The translations under genes and the position numbers were made by a program. A DNA stretch of 64,000 nucleotides from Pelosinus sp. (lineage in GTDB: Bacteria > Bacillota > Negativicutes > DSM-13327): positions 16,669-80,668 of the forward strand of contig JARBUM010000015.1 in the NCBI GenBank assembly GCA_029239675.1, written 5' to 3'. Below are positions 50,136-59,523 of this stretch, one piece after another (position 1 is the stretch's first letter; each line of letters begins with the position of its first letter). The notes beneath the pieces were generated by a model. The model saw only the letters and a program-made list of their open reading frames with translations, searched no databases and was not told where the DNA came from.

Positions 50136-51431
50136 CTATGCGATTTTTTCAAAGTTATTATTCTCTTTTATAACTAAAGGCACATCGGGTTTTACAGCTA
50201 ACCATGCAATGATGCCAACTACAGCGGAAGCAGCAGTTGTTACAATGGCAGCCTGCCAACCATAATTCGTTGCAATCCAAGCAGTAACAACAGGAGCAGC
50301 GATCCCTCCTAGGTTGCCCCAGAAGTTCATCCATCCAGATACAGAACCAACAAATTTACCACCAATATCAAGACAAGCAGCCCAAGAAGCATTAAAGGTA
50401 AATCCAAGGGACCCAAGAGATATTGTTAACCATAATACATTCATCCATGGAGTAGTAGCTACTGCTCCCAGATACAAAGTTACACAACATAGAATCAACC
50501 CGACAATACCAAATAAAGTTCTCGATTTATGTCTAGATACACCAGCAGCTACCAATTTATCACTGATATAGCCACCTGTAGCCGTTATAATACAGAGTGC
50601 TGCCCAAGGAAAAGAAGCGGCGACCCCCATTTTCTGCAAAGAAAAATTTTGTGCCTCCATTAAGTATAAAGGCAACCACGCTAGAAATACAAACATAATA
50701 TAATCCGTTATAAAATATTGAATGCCAATGGCCCAAAACTGAGAAGATCCTAAAAAGTTACGCCATGGCGCCAGTTCTTTTTTATCCACATTAGCAGTTA
50801 GACCTTCTTCTATATAATCGGCCTCTGCTGCATTTACATAAGAACTCGTCCGAGGTGAATCCTTTGCTAGCCAATACCAAAGGCCTGCTGCCACTAAACC
50901 TAACACACCAAAAATCACAAATACAGAACGCCAGCCAAAAGCCATCATTAAAGCTATAGTAAGAGTCGGGCCGACAACGGGCCCAAAGAATACGCCACTA
51001 AGCATGAAAGAAGAAGCACGTCCCTTTTCACTGGAGTTGAACCAGCGATAAATAAATCGTCCGAAAGCAGGTGCCATAGGACCCTCACCCATACCAAACA
51101 TGCTCCTCGCCAGTATAAATGAAGTAAAGCTGCTACATGCTCCTGTCAGTGCTGTAAAAACAGACCACCAAGTAGCTGCTATTGCTAATACCTTACGATG
51201 TCCCCAGAATTCAGACATAATTCCACCAGGTATTTGCATAAAAGCATAACCAACAAAGAACGCTGTTTGTATCATACCCATATCCATTTTACTTAAACCC
51301 AGATCCTGCATAATGGTTGGAGTGGCTACTGATAAGTTCACTCTGTCCATGTAAGAAATAAAACTTATAAAAAACATAAGTCCTGCTAGCTTCCAACGAA
51401 ACTTTGTTGTTACCTGTGTTGTTTGATTCAT
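50136..51431 (-). CDS. MFS transporter, anion:cation symporter (ACS) type
   Basis: A 431-residue major facilitator with 12 helices. SFISYMDRVNLSVATPTIMQDLGLS, MQIPGGIMSEFWGHRKVLA and MFGMGEGPMAPAFGRFIYRWF are typical of the ACS family, which moves hexuronates, galactonate or glucarate. AGGGAG precedes the ATG. It leads the operon with the LarA-like gene (12-base gap), so the transported compound is probably the racemase substrate. Confidence 0.9.
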   Translation of the reverse strand: MNQTTQVTTKFRWKLAGLMFFISFISYMDRVNLSVATPTIMQDLGLSKMDMGMIQTAFFVGYAFMQIPGGIMSEFWGHRKVLAIAATWWSVFTALTGACSSFTSFILARSMFGMGEGPMAPAFGRFIYRWFNSSEKGRASSFMLSGVFFGPVVGPTLTIALMMAFGWRSVFVIFGVLGLVAAGLWYWLAKDSPRTSSYVNAAEADYIEEGLTANVDKKELAPWRNFLGSSQFWAIGIQYFITDYIMFVFLAWLPLYLMEAQNFSLQKMGVAASFPWAALCIITATGGYISDKLVAAGVSRHKSRTLFGIVGLILCCVTLYLGAVATTPWMNVLWLTISLGSLGFTFNASWAACLDIGGKFVGSVSGWMNFWGNLGGIAAPVVTAWIATNYGWQAAIVTTAASAVVGIIAWLAVKPDVPLVIKENNNFEKIA

Positions 51432-51553
51432 AATGTAACTCCCTTCAAAATGTATATAAGTCTTCCTTCAGTAGACTTATTGGTATAATATACATTATAC
51501 TTTTGTTAAGTTTACATGTCAATTGACGAAAAAATCTGTTTTTTTAATCCCCC

Positions 51554-51583
51554 TTGACACAAGCTAGAATCTCATGCTAGTAT
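51554..51583 (+). promoter_or_regulatory. Promoter of the SAM-riboswitch transcript
   Basis: TTGACA (51554-51559), an 18-nt spacer and TAGTAT (51578-51583), with an extended TGC immediately before the -10. About 25 bases upstream of the aptamer. Confidence 0.72.
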
Positions 51584-51606
51584 TGTTTTCATCAACTACA
51601 TAAATT

Positions 51607-51710
51607 CATCAAGAGTTAGCTGAGGGATTGGCCCTATGAAGCTACGGCAACCATCGCATATTGCGAACGGTGCCAATTCCAACAGGAGTTTCCTGGGAGA
51701 TGAAGATCAT
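51607..51710 (+). promoter_or_regulatory. SAM-I riboswitch (S box)
   Basis: ATCAAGAGTTAGCTGAGGGATTGGCCCTATGAAGCTACGGCAACC followed by GGTGCCAATTCCAACAGG and GGGAGATGA is the S-box order. A terminator and an aminotransferase gene follow. High SAM should favour termination. Confidence 0.92.
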
Positions 51711-51719
51711 TTTGAAATA

Positions 51720-51752
51720 AAATCTTCTTCATCTTAGTGAAGAAGATTTTTT
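51720..51752 (+). terminator. SAM-riboswitch terminator
   Basis: AAATCTTCTTCA (51720-51731) and TGAAGAAGATTT (51738-51749), then T. A 12-bp stem; the GATGAAGAT at the end of the aptamer (51699-51707) can compete as antiterminator. Confidence 0.85.
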
Positions 51753-51779
51753 TATTGTAAATGTAAAGGAGCCAATGAT

Positions 51780-52970
51780 ATGAATCAGAATTCAGAGCAA
51801 ACCCAAATCCTGCGTAAATATGCCTCGGAAAAGGCCAGTCGTTTCACAGAATCAGTGATTCGCGAAATGTCCCGTATAGCAACCGCCCATAATGCCATAA
51901 ATCTTGCACAAGGATTTCCTGATTTTCCTGCATCGGCTGAAATTAAAGATGCAGCTGTCAAGGCAATTCTAGAAGATCATAATCAATATGCGATTACCTG
52001 GGGTACTAAGTCACTTCGAGATGCCATTGCCCTAAAAAACAAAAGAGACTATAACATTGAGATTGACCCTGAACGCCAGATAACAGTATGCTGCGGTTCT
52101 ACAGAGGGCATGGTAGCGACCCTCTTGGCTACGATTAACCCTGGAGATGAAGTCATTATCTTTCAGCCTTTTTACGAGAATTATGGTCCGGATGCCATAC
52201 TATGCGGAGCAACTCCTAAATATGTACAACTGCACCCACCAGAATTCAACTTTAATAAGGAAGAATTAGCGGCTGCCTTTTCAGACCGCACCAGAGCAAT
52301 TATCATTAATACTCCCAATAACCCTACAGGTAAGGTTTTTAATCGAGAAGAGCTAGACCTCATTGCCAAACTCTGCATTCAGTATGACGTCTTGGCTATT
52401 ACAGATGAAATCTATGAACATATCATCTATGATGAAGTAAAACACATCCCTCTGGCTACCCTACCGGGTATGGCAGAACGAACCATAACCATTAATAGCA
52501 TTTCCAAGACCTATAGTGTAACAGGTTGGCGCATTGGTTATGTGATTGCTTCTCCAGAAATTAGTCAATCCATACGCAAAATGCACGATTTTTTAACAGT
52601 AGGAGCAGCGGCTCCCCTGCAGGTAGCGGCTGCACATGCCCTCGGTTTCCCTACTGCTTATTATGGAAAATTAGTTGATTTTTATAGTAAACGGAGAGAC
52701 TTCATGTTGAAGGAATTAGCTGCCATTGGTTTTGATTGTATTCGCCCTGCTGGTGCCTACTATATTATGGCGGACATAGCCCCCTTGGGTTGGAAGAACG
52801 ATATAGATTTTGCTCGCCACTTAGCAGAAAAAATTGGTGTCGCTGTGGTACCAGGCTCTAGTTTTTACCAAGATAATGCCAATGACAAACATCGTTTCAT
52901 CCGTTTTTGTTTCTGCAAACAGTTCACAACATTAGAAGCAGCAGTAGAAAGACTGCAAAAACTTAAATAG
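51780..52970 (+). CDS. Class I/II PLP aminotransferase, probably methionine-related
   Basis: A 396-residue fold type I aminotransferase. AINLAQGFPDFPAS, NNPTGKVFNREEL, DEIYEHIIYD and SISKTYSVTGWRIGY (PLP Lys in the last) are kept. Control by a SAM riboswitch and the metQ gene just after it suggest transamination of methionine or its keto acid, as in methionine salvage (MtnE/YbdL-like). AAAGGAG precedes the ATG. Other substrates such as kynurenine or aspartate cannot be excluded from the sequence. Confidence 0.88.
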   Translation: MNQNSEQTQILRKYASEKASRFTESVIREMSRIATAHNAINLAQGFPDFPASAEIKDAAVKAILEDHNQYAITWGTKSLRDAIALKNKRDYNIEIDPERQITVCCGSTEGMVATLLATINPGDEVIIFQPFYENYGPDAILCGATPKYVQLHPPEFNFNKEELAAAFSDRTRAIIINTPNNPTGKVFNREELDLIAKLCIQYDVLAITDEIYEHIIYDEVKHIPLATLPGMAERTITINSISKTYSVTGWRIGYVIASPEISQSIRKMHDFLTVGAAAPLQVAAAHALGFPTAYYGKLVDFYSKRRDFMLKELAAIGFDCIRPAGAYYIMADIAPLGWKNDIDFARHLAEKIGVAVVPGSSFYQDNANDKHRFIRFCFCKQFTTLEAAVERLQKLK

Positions 52971-52999
52971 TAAATCTATATTCTAGGAGGCGTATTCAA

Positions 53000-53818
53000 A
53001 TGAAAAAATTAGTTAAATCCCTTTCCCTTTTGCTTGCTCTTATCTTTGTTCTGGGCTTAGCAACTGGCTGCAGTCAACAAAGTACTGCTAAAGTAGAGCA
53101 GAAAACACTTAAAGTTGGCGTTACAGCAGGCCCCCACGCTGAAGTCATGGATGTTGTAAAGAAAATAGCCGAAAAAGATGGCTTAAAGATTGAAGTCGTT
53201 GAGTTCAATGACTATATCCAACCCAATGTTGCATTAAATCAAGGTGATATTGATGTAAATAGTTTTCAACATAAGCCCTATCTCGATAACATTATCAAAG
53301 ATCGTAACTATGATATCGTATCCGTAGGCAATACAGTAATCTTCCCTATGGGGATCTATTCCAGCAAACTTAAGAATATTGCTGATTTACAATCAGGAGC
53401 CATTATTGCTATTCCTAATGACCCAACCAATGGAGGACGCGCCCTTTTATTATTAGAAAAAATTGGCGTTATCAAATTAAAGCCAGGCGCTGGAATCAAA
53501 GCCGCTGTTACTGATATTATTGAAAATCCCAAAAAAATTGTTATTAAAGAATTAGATGCAGCGCAAATCCCTCGCTCTTTAGCTGATATGGATGTTGCCG
53601 CCATTAATACTAATTACGCAATTACCGCAGGCTTGGTACCTACGAAAGATGCAATTTCCATTGAAGATCTGAATTCTCCTTATGCAAATATCATTGCCGT
53701 TAAAGCAAAAGACAAAGAAAATCCAGCTGTACAAAAATTAATAAAAGCCTATCACTCCGACGAGGTGAAAACGTTTATTAATGACCACTTTAAAGGATCT
53801 GTAGCAGCTGCATGGTAA
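53000..53818 (+). CDS. metQ: Methionine ABC transporter substrate-binding lipoprotein
   Basis: A 272-residue NlpA/MetQ lipoprotein. The lipobox is LATGC; the domain has KVGVTAGPHAEVMDVVKKIAEKDG, FNDYIQPNVALNQGDIDVNSFQHKPYLD, and AINTNYAITAGL. AGGAGG precedes the ATG. It shares the aminotransferase transcript behind the SAM riboswitch, with only 29 bases between. MetN and MetI are not next to it, so the transporter core must be elsewhere. Confidence 0.92.
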   Translation: MKKLVKSLSLLLALIFVLGLATGCSQQSTAKVEQKTLKVGVTAGPHAEVMDVVKKIAEKDGLKIEVVEFNDYIQPNVALNQGDIDVNSFQHKPYLDNIIKDRNYDIVSVGNTVIFPMGIYSSKLKNIADLQSGAIIAIPNDPTNGGRALLLLEKIGVIKLKPGAGIKAAVTDIIENPKKIVIKELDAAQIPRSLADMDVAAINTNYAITAGLVPTKDAISIEDLNSPYANIIAVKAKDKENPAVQKLIKAYHSDEVKTFINDHFKGSVAAAW

Positions 53819-53833
53819 AATAAAATAGATAAC

Positions 53834-53871
53834 AAAAAAGCTACCCCTTTATTAAAAGGGGTAGCTTTTTT
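53834..53871. terminator. Terminator after metQ
   Basis: A 17-bp perfect stem, AAAAAAGCTACCCCTTT (53834-53850) with AAAGGGGTAGCTTTTTT (53855-53871). Bidirectional; it also overlaps the end of the convergent MATE gene. Confidence 0.88.
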
Positions 53872-55213
53872 ATACATGTTTATGCTGTACTCTGACTAAG
53901 CGCGCTGATAAACAAATGGCACCAAAAGCTAAACCAACAATCAATCCGATCCAGTAACCAAAGGCTCCTAGTCCAGAGTGATGTGCCAGCACATATCCTA
54001 AAGGCAAGCCAAGGACCCAGTAAGAAACCATTGCCATAATAAATGTAATGCGGACATCTTTGTATCCTCGCAAGCAACCTTGGACTGGTGTCGCAATGGC
54101 ATCCGATAATTGAAAGAAGATCGCATATAACAAAAACTGCTCTGCAAGGTGCCGAATATCAGAGTTCTCTGTATACAAACTCGCTATCCCTTCATTAGCA
54201 AAATATAAGACTAGTGCGGCCACTACAGCCATTACTAATGCAGTACCAATACCGAGATAGCTGTATTGCCTAGCATCCCTATACCTTCTTGCTCCCACTT
54301 CAAACCCAATCACAATGGTTAATGCCATGGAAATGCTCAAAGGTATCATATAAATCAAGGCAGCCACATTAATAGCTACTTGATAGGCTGCAATTGTTAC
54401 TTCACTAAATTCACTCATTAATAAGGTAATCACTGCAAATATACTTGTTTCACAGAAAATAGCAATTCCAATTGGTATCCCAATCTTTAATTGCTCTTTC
54501 CATGCTGCTAGGGAAAAAGAATACCATGAACTAAATATATGATAGGATTTAAAAGGTTCTTTCCGTTGTATTACGCAAAAACTAATGATCGCAATACACC
54601 AATAGGTGATAGCAGAAGCCCATCCTGCCCCTACACCACCCAGCTGTGGAAAGCCAAACTTACCAAAAATAAGCACATAATTAAGCAGTATATTAATAGG
54701 CAAGGCAACCATGGAAATAAACATAGTTATCCTTGTATAACCTAACGTATCAATAAAGCAACGTAATACTGTGGATACGAACAAAGGCATGACACCAAAA
54801 GAAATCGCTACTAAGAAGTCATGAGCAATATGATAGGACAACACATTGAGTTCCATCTTACTCAATATGGGAGTAATAAGATACGAACCACAAATAATAA
54901 CCAAGATGGATATCCCAACAGCTAAATATACGGCCTGAATCACAACGAAGGGTACATCCTCTTTTTTCTTAGCACCTAAAAGCTGGGCTACGATAGGGAC
55001 AACTGCAAATAATATCCCATTTAGTCCTGTAAAAACAGGCATCCATATACTAGACCCAATGGCAACGCCAACTAAGTCATTTGGGCTGACGTGCCCTGAC
55101 ATCATCGTATCGAAAAAAGTCATGGCACACATAAAAACTTGTGTTACTAAAATGGGTACTAAAATAATTAAGAATTGCATATTTTTTTGTTTTAGCGAAA
55201 AGGTTTGTTCCAT
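53870..55213 (-). CDS. MATE-family efflux transporter
   Basis: A 447-residue MatE multidrug/Na+ or H+ antiporter with 12 helices in two repeats. VPILVTQVFMCAMTFFDTMMSGHVSPNDLVGVAIG and the second-half LKIGIPIGIAIFCETSIFAVITLLMS mark the repeats. The upstream ribosome-binding site is weak. It is monocistronic. Substrate unknown; MATE pumps commonly export cationic drugs. Confidence 0.9.
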   Translation of the reverse strand: MEQTFSLKQKNMQFLIILVPILVTQVFMCAMTFFDTMMSGHVSPNDLVGVAIGSSIWMPVFTGLNGILFAVVPIVAQLLGAKKKEDVPFVVIQAVYLAVGISILVIICGSYLITPILSKMELNVLSYHIAHDFLVAISFGVMPLFVSTVLRCFIDTLGYTRITMFISMVALPINILLNYVLIFGKFGFPQLGGVGAGWASAITYWCIAIISFCVIQRKEPFKSYHIFSSWYSFSLAAWKEQLKIGIPIGIAIFCETSIFAVITLLMSEFSEVTIAAYQVAINVAALIYMIPLSISMALTIVIGFEVGARRYRDARQYSYLGIGTALVMAVVAALVLYFANEGIASLYTENSDIRHLAEQFLLYAIFFQLSDAIATPVQGCLRGYKDVRITFIMAMVSYWVLGLPLGYVLAHHSGLGAFGYWIGLIVGLAFGAICLSARLVRVQHKHV

Positions 55214-55302
55214 ATCTCATTCACACCTACGTATTAGGATTCTACCAAGTTAAGATCCTACTACAATTTTTTGTTTTTAAACAGTTAACTTACACAATGC
55301 CT

Positions 55303-55497
55303 TTAGCCAAGCACCTCTTGTACTCTTCCTACTATTCCATTCTGTAAACGAACTTTGATACCCCGTGGATGAATAGCACTGCTTGTTAACAAATCTTTTA
55401 CCACACCTTCTGTCAATTGCCCCGTGCGTTGATGGGGCTTTTGTACAATCTTCACCCTACTGCCTGGTTTAATATTTTTACGTTCTGTTCCATTCAT
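55303..55497 (-). CDS. YwbE-family small protein
   Basis: A 64-residue protein with NIKPGSRVKIVQKPHQRTGQLTEGVVKDLLTSSAIHPRGIKVRLQNGIVGRVQEV, the YwbE (DUF2196) pattern. The family is widespread and of unknown function, probably an SH3-like nucleic-acid-binding domain. The start at 55497 has AAGGAG upstream; the longer frame adds 22 residues without a site. It is monocistronic. Confidence 0.85.
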   Translation of the reverse strand: MNGTERKNIKPGSRVKIVQKPHQRTGQLTEGVVKDLLTSSAIHPRGIKVRLQNGIVGRVQEVLG

Positions 55498-55558
55498 ACT
55501 ACTTTTCTCCTTATATAAAAACGTTAACACTACACCTATTGGAAGACTTACTTCAAGG

Positions 55559-55616
55559 ACCAAGCCGCTTTAGAGTTCCCACTTTGTAAAAGCTGGGAAT
55601 CTTAAAGCGGCTTGGT
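55559..55616 (-). terminator. Long hairpin upstream of the YwbE gene
   Basis: ACCAAGCCGCTTTA (55559-55572) pairs with TAAAGCGGCTTGGT (55603-55616); an inner TTCCCA/TGGGAA pair extends it. It terminates the 65-residue gene transcript (minus strand) and resembles the outer arms of the hairpin at 59133-59186. Confidence 0.6.
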
Positions 55617-55658
55617 CATGAGATAAGCGTGACTACACAGGATTCTTTTAAAATTCAG

Positions 55659-55856
55659 TTACCATTCACAAAATTCTTCTTGATCCAAGTAAATCCAATC
55701 ATGCCCGACCTTTTGAAATACCTTTAAGCAACGATCATTTTCCGAAATCATAATCGTGATGCCATCGGTAGCCAAAGGATTTTTCTCAACATTTTTTTCC
55801 ACTTGCAGTAATAAATTTTGTAATTGATCACGATACAAAGTAAAGGATCTTGTCAT
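55659..55856 (-). CDS. Conserved-looking small hypothetical protein
   Basis: A 65-residue protein: MTRSFTLYRDQLQNLLLQVEKNVEKNPLATDGITIMISENDRCLKVFQKVG. It has a helix-strand-strand pattern and no signal peptide or membrane segment. GAGGAAG precedes the ATG. I recognise no family. It lies between the second iron-ADH gene and YwbE on the same strand. Confidence 0.55.
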   Translation of the reverse strand: MTRSFTLYRDQLQNLLLQVEKNVEKNPLATDGITIMISENDRCLKVFQKVGHDWIYLDQEEFCEW

Positions 55857-55899
55857 TTTATGTTCTTCCTCTCGATAACGAGCATATTATTCCAATCAT

Positions 55900-57042
55900 C
55901 TAATATGCCAGTCGTAAAATCTTTTCTACATCTTCTGTACCCAATTTCTTTAAACTACCAAGGGAACCTCTCATAGTCGCATTTTCAGCAATTGCAGCAA
56001 GACTATTTTCAGGTATATTTAATTCACGAAGCTTAGTTTGTCCCTGCCATTGTTTAATTTTGGCTCTCATCTTCTCAATGGCCTGCTCAATTGTATCACA
56101 TTGCCAAATACTTTGGGCGAAACGGGCAAATTGTAGTTCATTATTAGCATGCACATATTCCATCCATGCTGGAAAAATAATGCCTAGGCCAGCACCATGG
56201 GCCACCTTGGCATCGTAGCTGCTCACACTGTGTTCAATCCCATGACAAGCCCAGTCCCCACCTTTAAGACCAGCACCACTAATACCATTCAAGGCTAAAG
56301 TAGCTGCCCAGGCCAAATTCGCTCTACTGGCCTCATCCTTAGGATTGACTTGCAGTTTATCTACCATGGAGATAATTGTTTTCATCAAAGCTTCATTGAT
56401 AGCGATGGTAGTTTCCTCAACTGTACCAACAAAATAGAATTCCATAATATGGGCAAGGGCGTCTAACGCTCCATTAACAGTCTGTTCCCAAGGCAAGCTC
56501 TGTTGCACACTAGGATCGATAATGGAAACCTGGGGAAAAAGAAAAGGATTACCCATACCCCACTTTTTACCTGCTTCCGTATGACTAATGACAGCATTTG
56601 AATTCATCTCTGATGCTGTCGCTGACAGCGTCAATATGGTAAAGATCGGCAATGCTCTGGTAATGGTAATTTTCCTCTCAAAGGCCTGCCACACGTCATC
56701 CAAATATACACCAACAGCAACCGCTTTGGCAGTATCAATCACACTACCACCGCCAACTGCTAATACTGCTTCAATGCCAACTTCTCGCGCTAAGGCAATT
56801 GCTTCTTGCACCTTGGATAATTCAGGATTTGCCCGTACTCCTGAACATTCTGACCACTCTATATTAGCACTTTTCAGAGAATCGGTTACCTTAGCATATA
56901 CTCCATTGCTCTTTACTGAGCCCCCACCAATAATGAGCAGTACTTTTTTATGGCCTGCGCCACTTAAAACAGAGCCAATTTGCCCAATGGTGTTTTCACC
57001 AAATATCATTTTTGTTGGATTAAAAAAGTTATAATTTATCAT
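55900..57042 (-). CDS. Iron-containing alcohol dehydrogenase (butanol-dehydrogenase type)
   Basis: A 380-residue group III alcohol dehydrogenase, BdhA/YqhD-like. FNPTKMIFGENTI, VGGGSVIDTAKAVA, LTLSATASEMN, then ligands D and H in DALAHIMEFYF, H in WACHGIEHSVSS and H in HGAGLGIIFPAW. GAGGAGG precedes the ATG. It would reduce butanal or other aldehydes with NADPH or NADH, in keeping with a butyrate-forming host. It differs clearly from the iron-ADH at 480-1619. Confidence 0.9.
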   Translation of the reverse strand: MINYNFFNPTKMIFGENTIGQIGSVLSGAGHKKVLLIIGGGSVKSNGVYAKVTDSLKSANIEWSECSGVRANPELSKVQEAIALAREVGIEAVLAVGGGSVIDTAKAVAVGVYLDDVWQAFERKITITRALPIFTILTLSATASEMNSNAVISHTEAGKKWGMGNPFLFPQVSIIDPSVQQSLPWEQTVNGALDALAHIMEFYFVGTVEETTIAINEALMKTIISMVDKLQVNPKDEASRANLAWAATLALNGISGAGLKGGDWACHGIEHSVSSYDAKVAHGAGLGIIFPAWMEYVHANNELQFARFAQSIWQCDTIEQAIEKMRAKIKQWQGQTKLRELNIPENSLAAIAENATMRGSLGSLKKLGTEDVEKILRLAY

Positions 57043-57111
57043 CAGAAGGCCTCCTCATCAAATATATCTTACTCTTCTGATTCCACATAGTTTCAGCAAG
57101 TCCTGTACAAA

Positions 57112-59091
57112 CTATTCCACATTCTTCATATCTTTCCCATATTTGACCCGCCACCAAGACATGGCTCTTCTTGCGTCAATATCCTTTTGAATAAACGTTT
57201 CATCAAAGGGGGTAGTAGCCTTTATTCCATCCATACCTTCTCTGGCGTTTCCACCTATTTTTCCTACTGAATCATGAGTAACCCAGAATCCATAATTAAA
57301 GCCAACTTCATTGCCTCGCGTTAGACTTTCACCTAACGAATAGTAAACGGATCCTTGAGGAGAAAGTAACTCTAGCAAGGTAGGCGTAACATTAATATGG
57401 CTACCTGCTACCTGTTCAGCAAAGACATTCTTATGAATCCCTTTACCATAAACAATGAAAGGAATGGTATAACGTTCCGATAAACTAGGATTTAACTGGA
57501 TATTCAATCGATCTGCATGATCACCAACAATAATAAATAAACTATCTGGATATTCTTGACGCATCTTAGCAATAAACTCAGTCATTACTTTATCAGCATA
57601 CCAAAAATGTCCCAATTTTTTTATCAAATCTTGATCGTCCTTTAGGTTATCCGGTAAACCACTTATTACACTATCCCGATCAAAGCCTTCTTTCTCTAAA
57701 TCTACAGTATAAGGAGCATGATTTGAAATATTCATAATCACATCAAAAGTTGGCGAAGGATGATCTACTCCAGAAGCAACTGCCCGAAATAAATATTTAT
57801 CGTCGCACCCCCATACATTTCCCGTTTCACTTTCTATATCTCCCATGCCATAAAATTCTTCAAAACCTTGGGCTAATGTAAAATCCTTTACTCTCTCCCA
57901 AGAAGTAGGCCCTGCATACCAAAACCTAGGCTTATATCCTAACTTTTTCATTTGGGGAGCAAGAGCCGTAGAATAAGGTTCTTTATAAGATTCAGGTAAG
58001 TAGGTAAGATATAAATTGGCCTCCGCCAAACCTGTAACAATTCCCATAATCCCAGAAATCGTACTCATACCATTAGGTAAAAAGGCAGGTACATAGGCGG
58101 CATCTTCCTCAGAAATAATCTTTCGTACACCATTGGCAATGTTCAGATCCTTGTATTGAGGCAACAAAGGCCAATTGGCATAACTTTCCCCAATAATTAA
58201 AAATATATGCTGTGGCTTCTTAATTTTTTCTCCTTGGGCTTCTTTTCTTAAAAAATCATCCACTTTTCGAGAATCTACCTGATAACCAGCTAAATATGAA
58301 CCATATTCTACCATCCTCTGTGGATCCATGTCCAATCCTGTAGATGCCATTACGCGTTCATGAAGTGTATAAGCTCGATATAGAGCTTGCACATCATCTA
58401 AGATAGCTTCATTTAAGAATTCATCCTTAGTAACCCCAGAGTTCTCCCAATCAATATTATAAGCATAGGTCATACTACCGCCAAATCGAATAAAGATAAC
58501 AAGATAATATATAATAATCAACAAAGAAGCGCGAAAAGCAATATTGCTATACCACGTGGAAAAACGAGGCAAATGATAGGTTTTCACCTCCAGCCAACTC
58601 CGTAATAAACGGCATAATAACATTGCTGTCACACCTGTCAATAACAAGCGCACGGGGAGATTATACTGCTGTACCAGGGTATAAAAAAGAGCATTCACAT
58701 CATCATTAAAGGTATTAAATAACAGTTGGTTAAACCCCATATGAAACTGTTCATAATAAGGAATTCTGGCATAAAACAATAAACTCAAAAGACTTATATA
58801 AATACAACCTATCACATAACGAGTATGCTTAATCTTTCTATTTATCGCCAATATATTGATTACAGTACAACAGAGAAAAGATGCGATTATCACCAAGCCT
58901 GCACTTTTCAAACTAATTCGTATACCATAATAAAGAGCCGTAAAAATGTCCTGCAATGTTGTAGCTTCACTAATATAGGAATTTAAAGTAACAATAAATC
59001 CAATACGAAATAAACAAAATACGCCTAATATAAATATATATAACTTAATATCCTGCTGGATATTCTTAAATAACTCTTCCCACCTTGACAA
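57112..59091 (-). CDS. LtaS/OpgB-like phosphoglycerol transferase family protein
   Basis: A 659-residue membrane enzyme. Five N-terminal helices (about 1-215) precede a periplasmic sulfatase-fold domain: HIFLIIGESYANWP, NGMSTISGIMG (probable catalytic Thr/Ser), SNHAPYTVDLE and VGDHADRLN. The family adds phosphoglycerol to lipoteichoic acid (LtaS) or to periplasmic glucans (OpgB); in a diderm the latter or an envelope glycan is plausible. The TTG start has GGAAGG about 13 nt upstream, rather far, so the start is the least certain point. Two hairpins lie in its leader. Confidence 0.85.
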   Translation of the reverse strand: MSRWEELFKNIQQDIKLYIFILGVFCLFRIGFIVTLNSYISEATTLQDIFTALYYGIRISLKSAGLVIIASFLCCTVINILAINRKIKHTRYVIGCIYISLLSLLFYARIPYYEQFHMGFNQLLFNTFNDDVNALFYTLVQQYNLPVRLLLTGVTAMLLCRLLRSWLEVKTYHLPRFSTWYSNIAFRASLLIIIYYLVIFIRFGGSMTYAYNIDWENSGVTKDEFLNEAILDDVQALYRAYTLHERVMASTGLDMDPQRMVEYGSYLAGYQVDSRKVDDFLRKEAQGEKIKKPQHIFLIIGESYANWPLLPQYKDLNIANGVRKIISEEDAAYVPAFLPNGMSTISGIMGIVTGLAEANLYLTYLPESYKEPYSTALAPQMKKLGYKPRFWYAGPTSWERVKDFTLAQGFEEFYGMGDIESETGNVWGCDDKYLFRAVASGVDHPSPTFDVIMNISNHAPYTVDLEKEGFDRDSVISGLPDNLKDDQDLIKKLGHFWYADKVMTEFIAKMRQEYPDSLFIIVGDHADRLNIQLNPSLSERYTIPFIVYGKGIHKNVFAEQVAGSHINVTPTLLELLSPQGSVYYSLGESLTRGNEVGFNYGFWVTHDSVGKIGGNAREGMDGIKATTPFDETFIQKDIDARRAMSWWRVKYGKDMKNVE

Positions 59092-59132
59092 TTTAACAAA
59101 ACACCCTTCCTTGCAAGATCCTTCATCCGATG

Positions 59133-59222
59133 ATCAAGTCGCTTTAAATCTCCCCATATCATACAAGCGGGAGTTAAATGCGACTAAGATTTATGTGGAG
59201 TTAAAACTCCACATAAATCTTA
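59133..59222 (-). repeat. Two consecutive hairpins upstream of the LtaS-like gene
   Basis: Hairpin A: TAAGATTTATGTGGAGTT (59185-59202) with AACTCCACATAAATCTTA (59205-59222), 18 bp perfect. Hairpin B: AAGTCGCTTTAAATCTCCC (59133-59151) with GGGAGTTAAATGCGACT. Both would form in the minus-strand leader. The rest of the about 430-base divergent region to 59523 contains ATCCGATGA-CAAGT twice (about 59126 and 59270) and otherwise nothing recognised. Confidence 0.55.
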
Positions 59223-59523
59223 TCTTCTTTATGTTATATTTCTACTTATATCACTATTTTCCTGCATTTATCCGATGACCAAGTAACCTTGGGCTCCTTT
59301 TTTTATCAGTGAATGTTCTGGAACAGCTAGTCATTGGTCCACTTTTTTACCATACCTTCACCAACTAGGTATCTAAATATGTTATCAATTGCCTTTTTTC
59401 TAATAACTTCTCGCTAATTATCACATTTTGTTATATGATTTTGTAAACAATTAACTTAAATCTACCGATATAAATAATGAGAATAAAAAACTTCTACTGA
59501 TTTTTAACTCAGGAGGCATAAAA

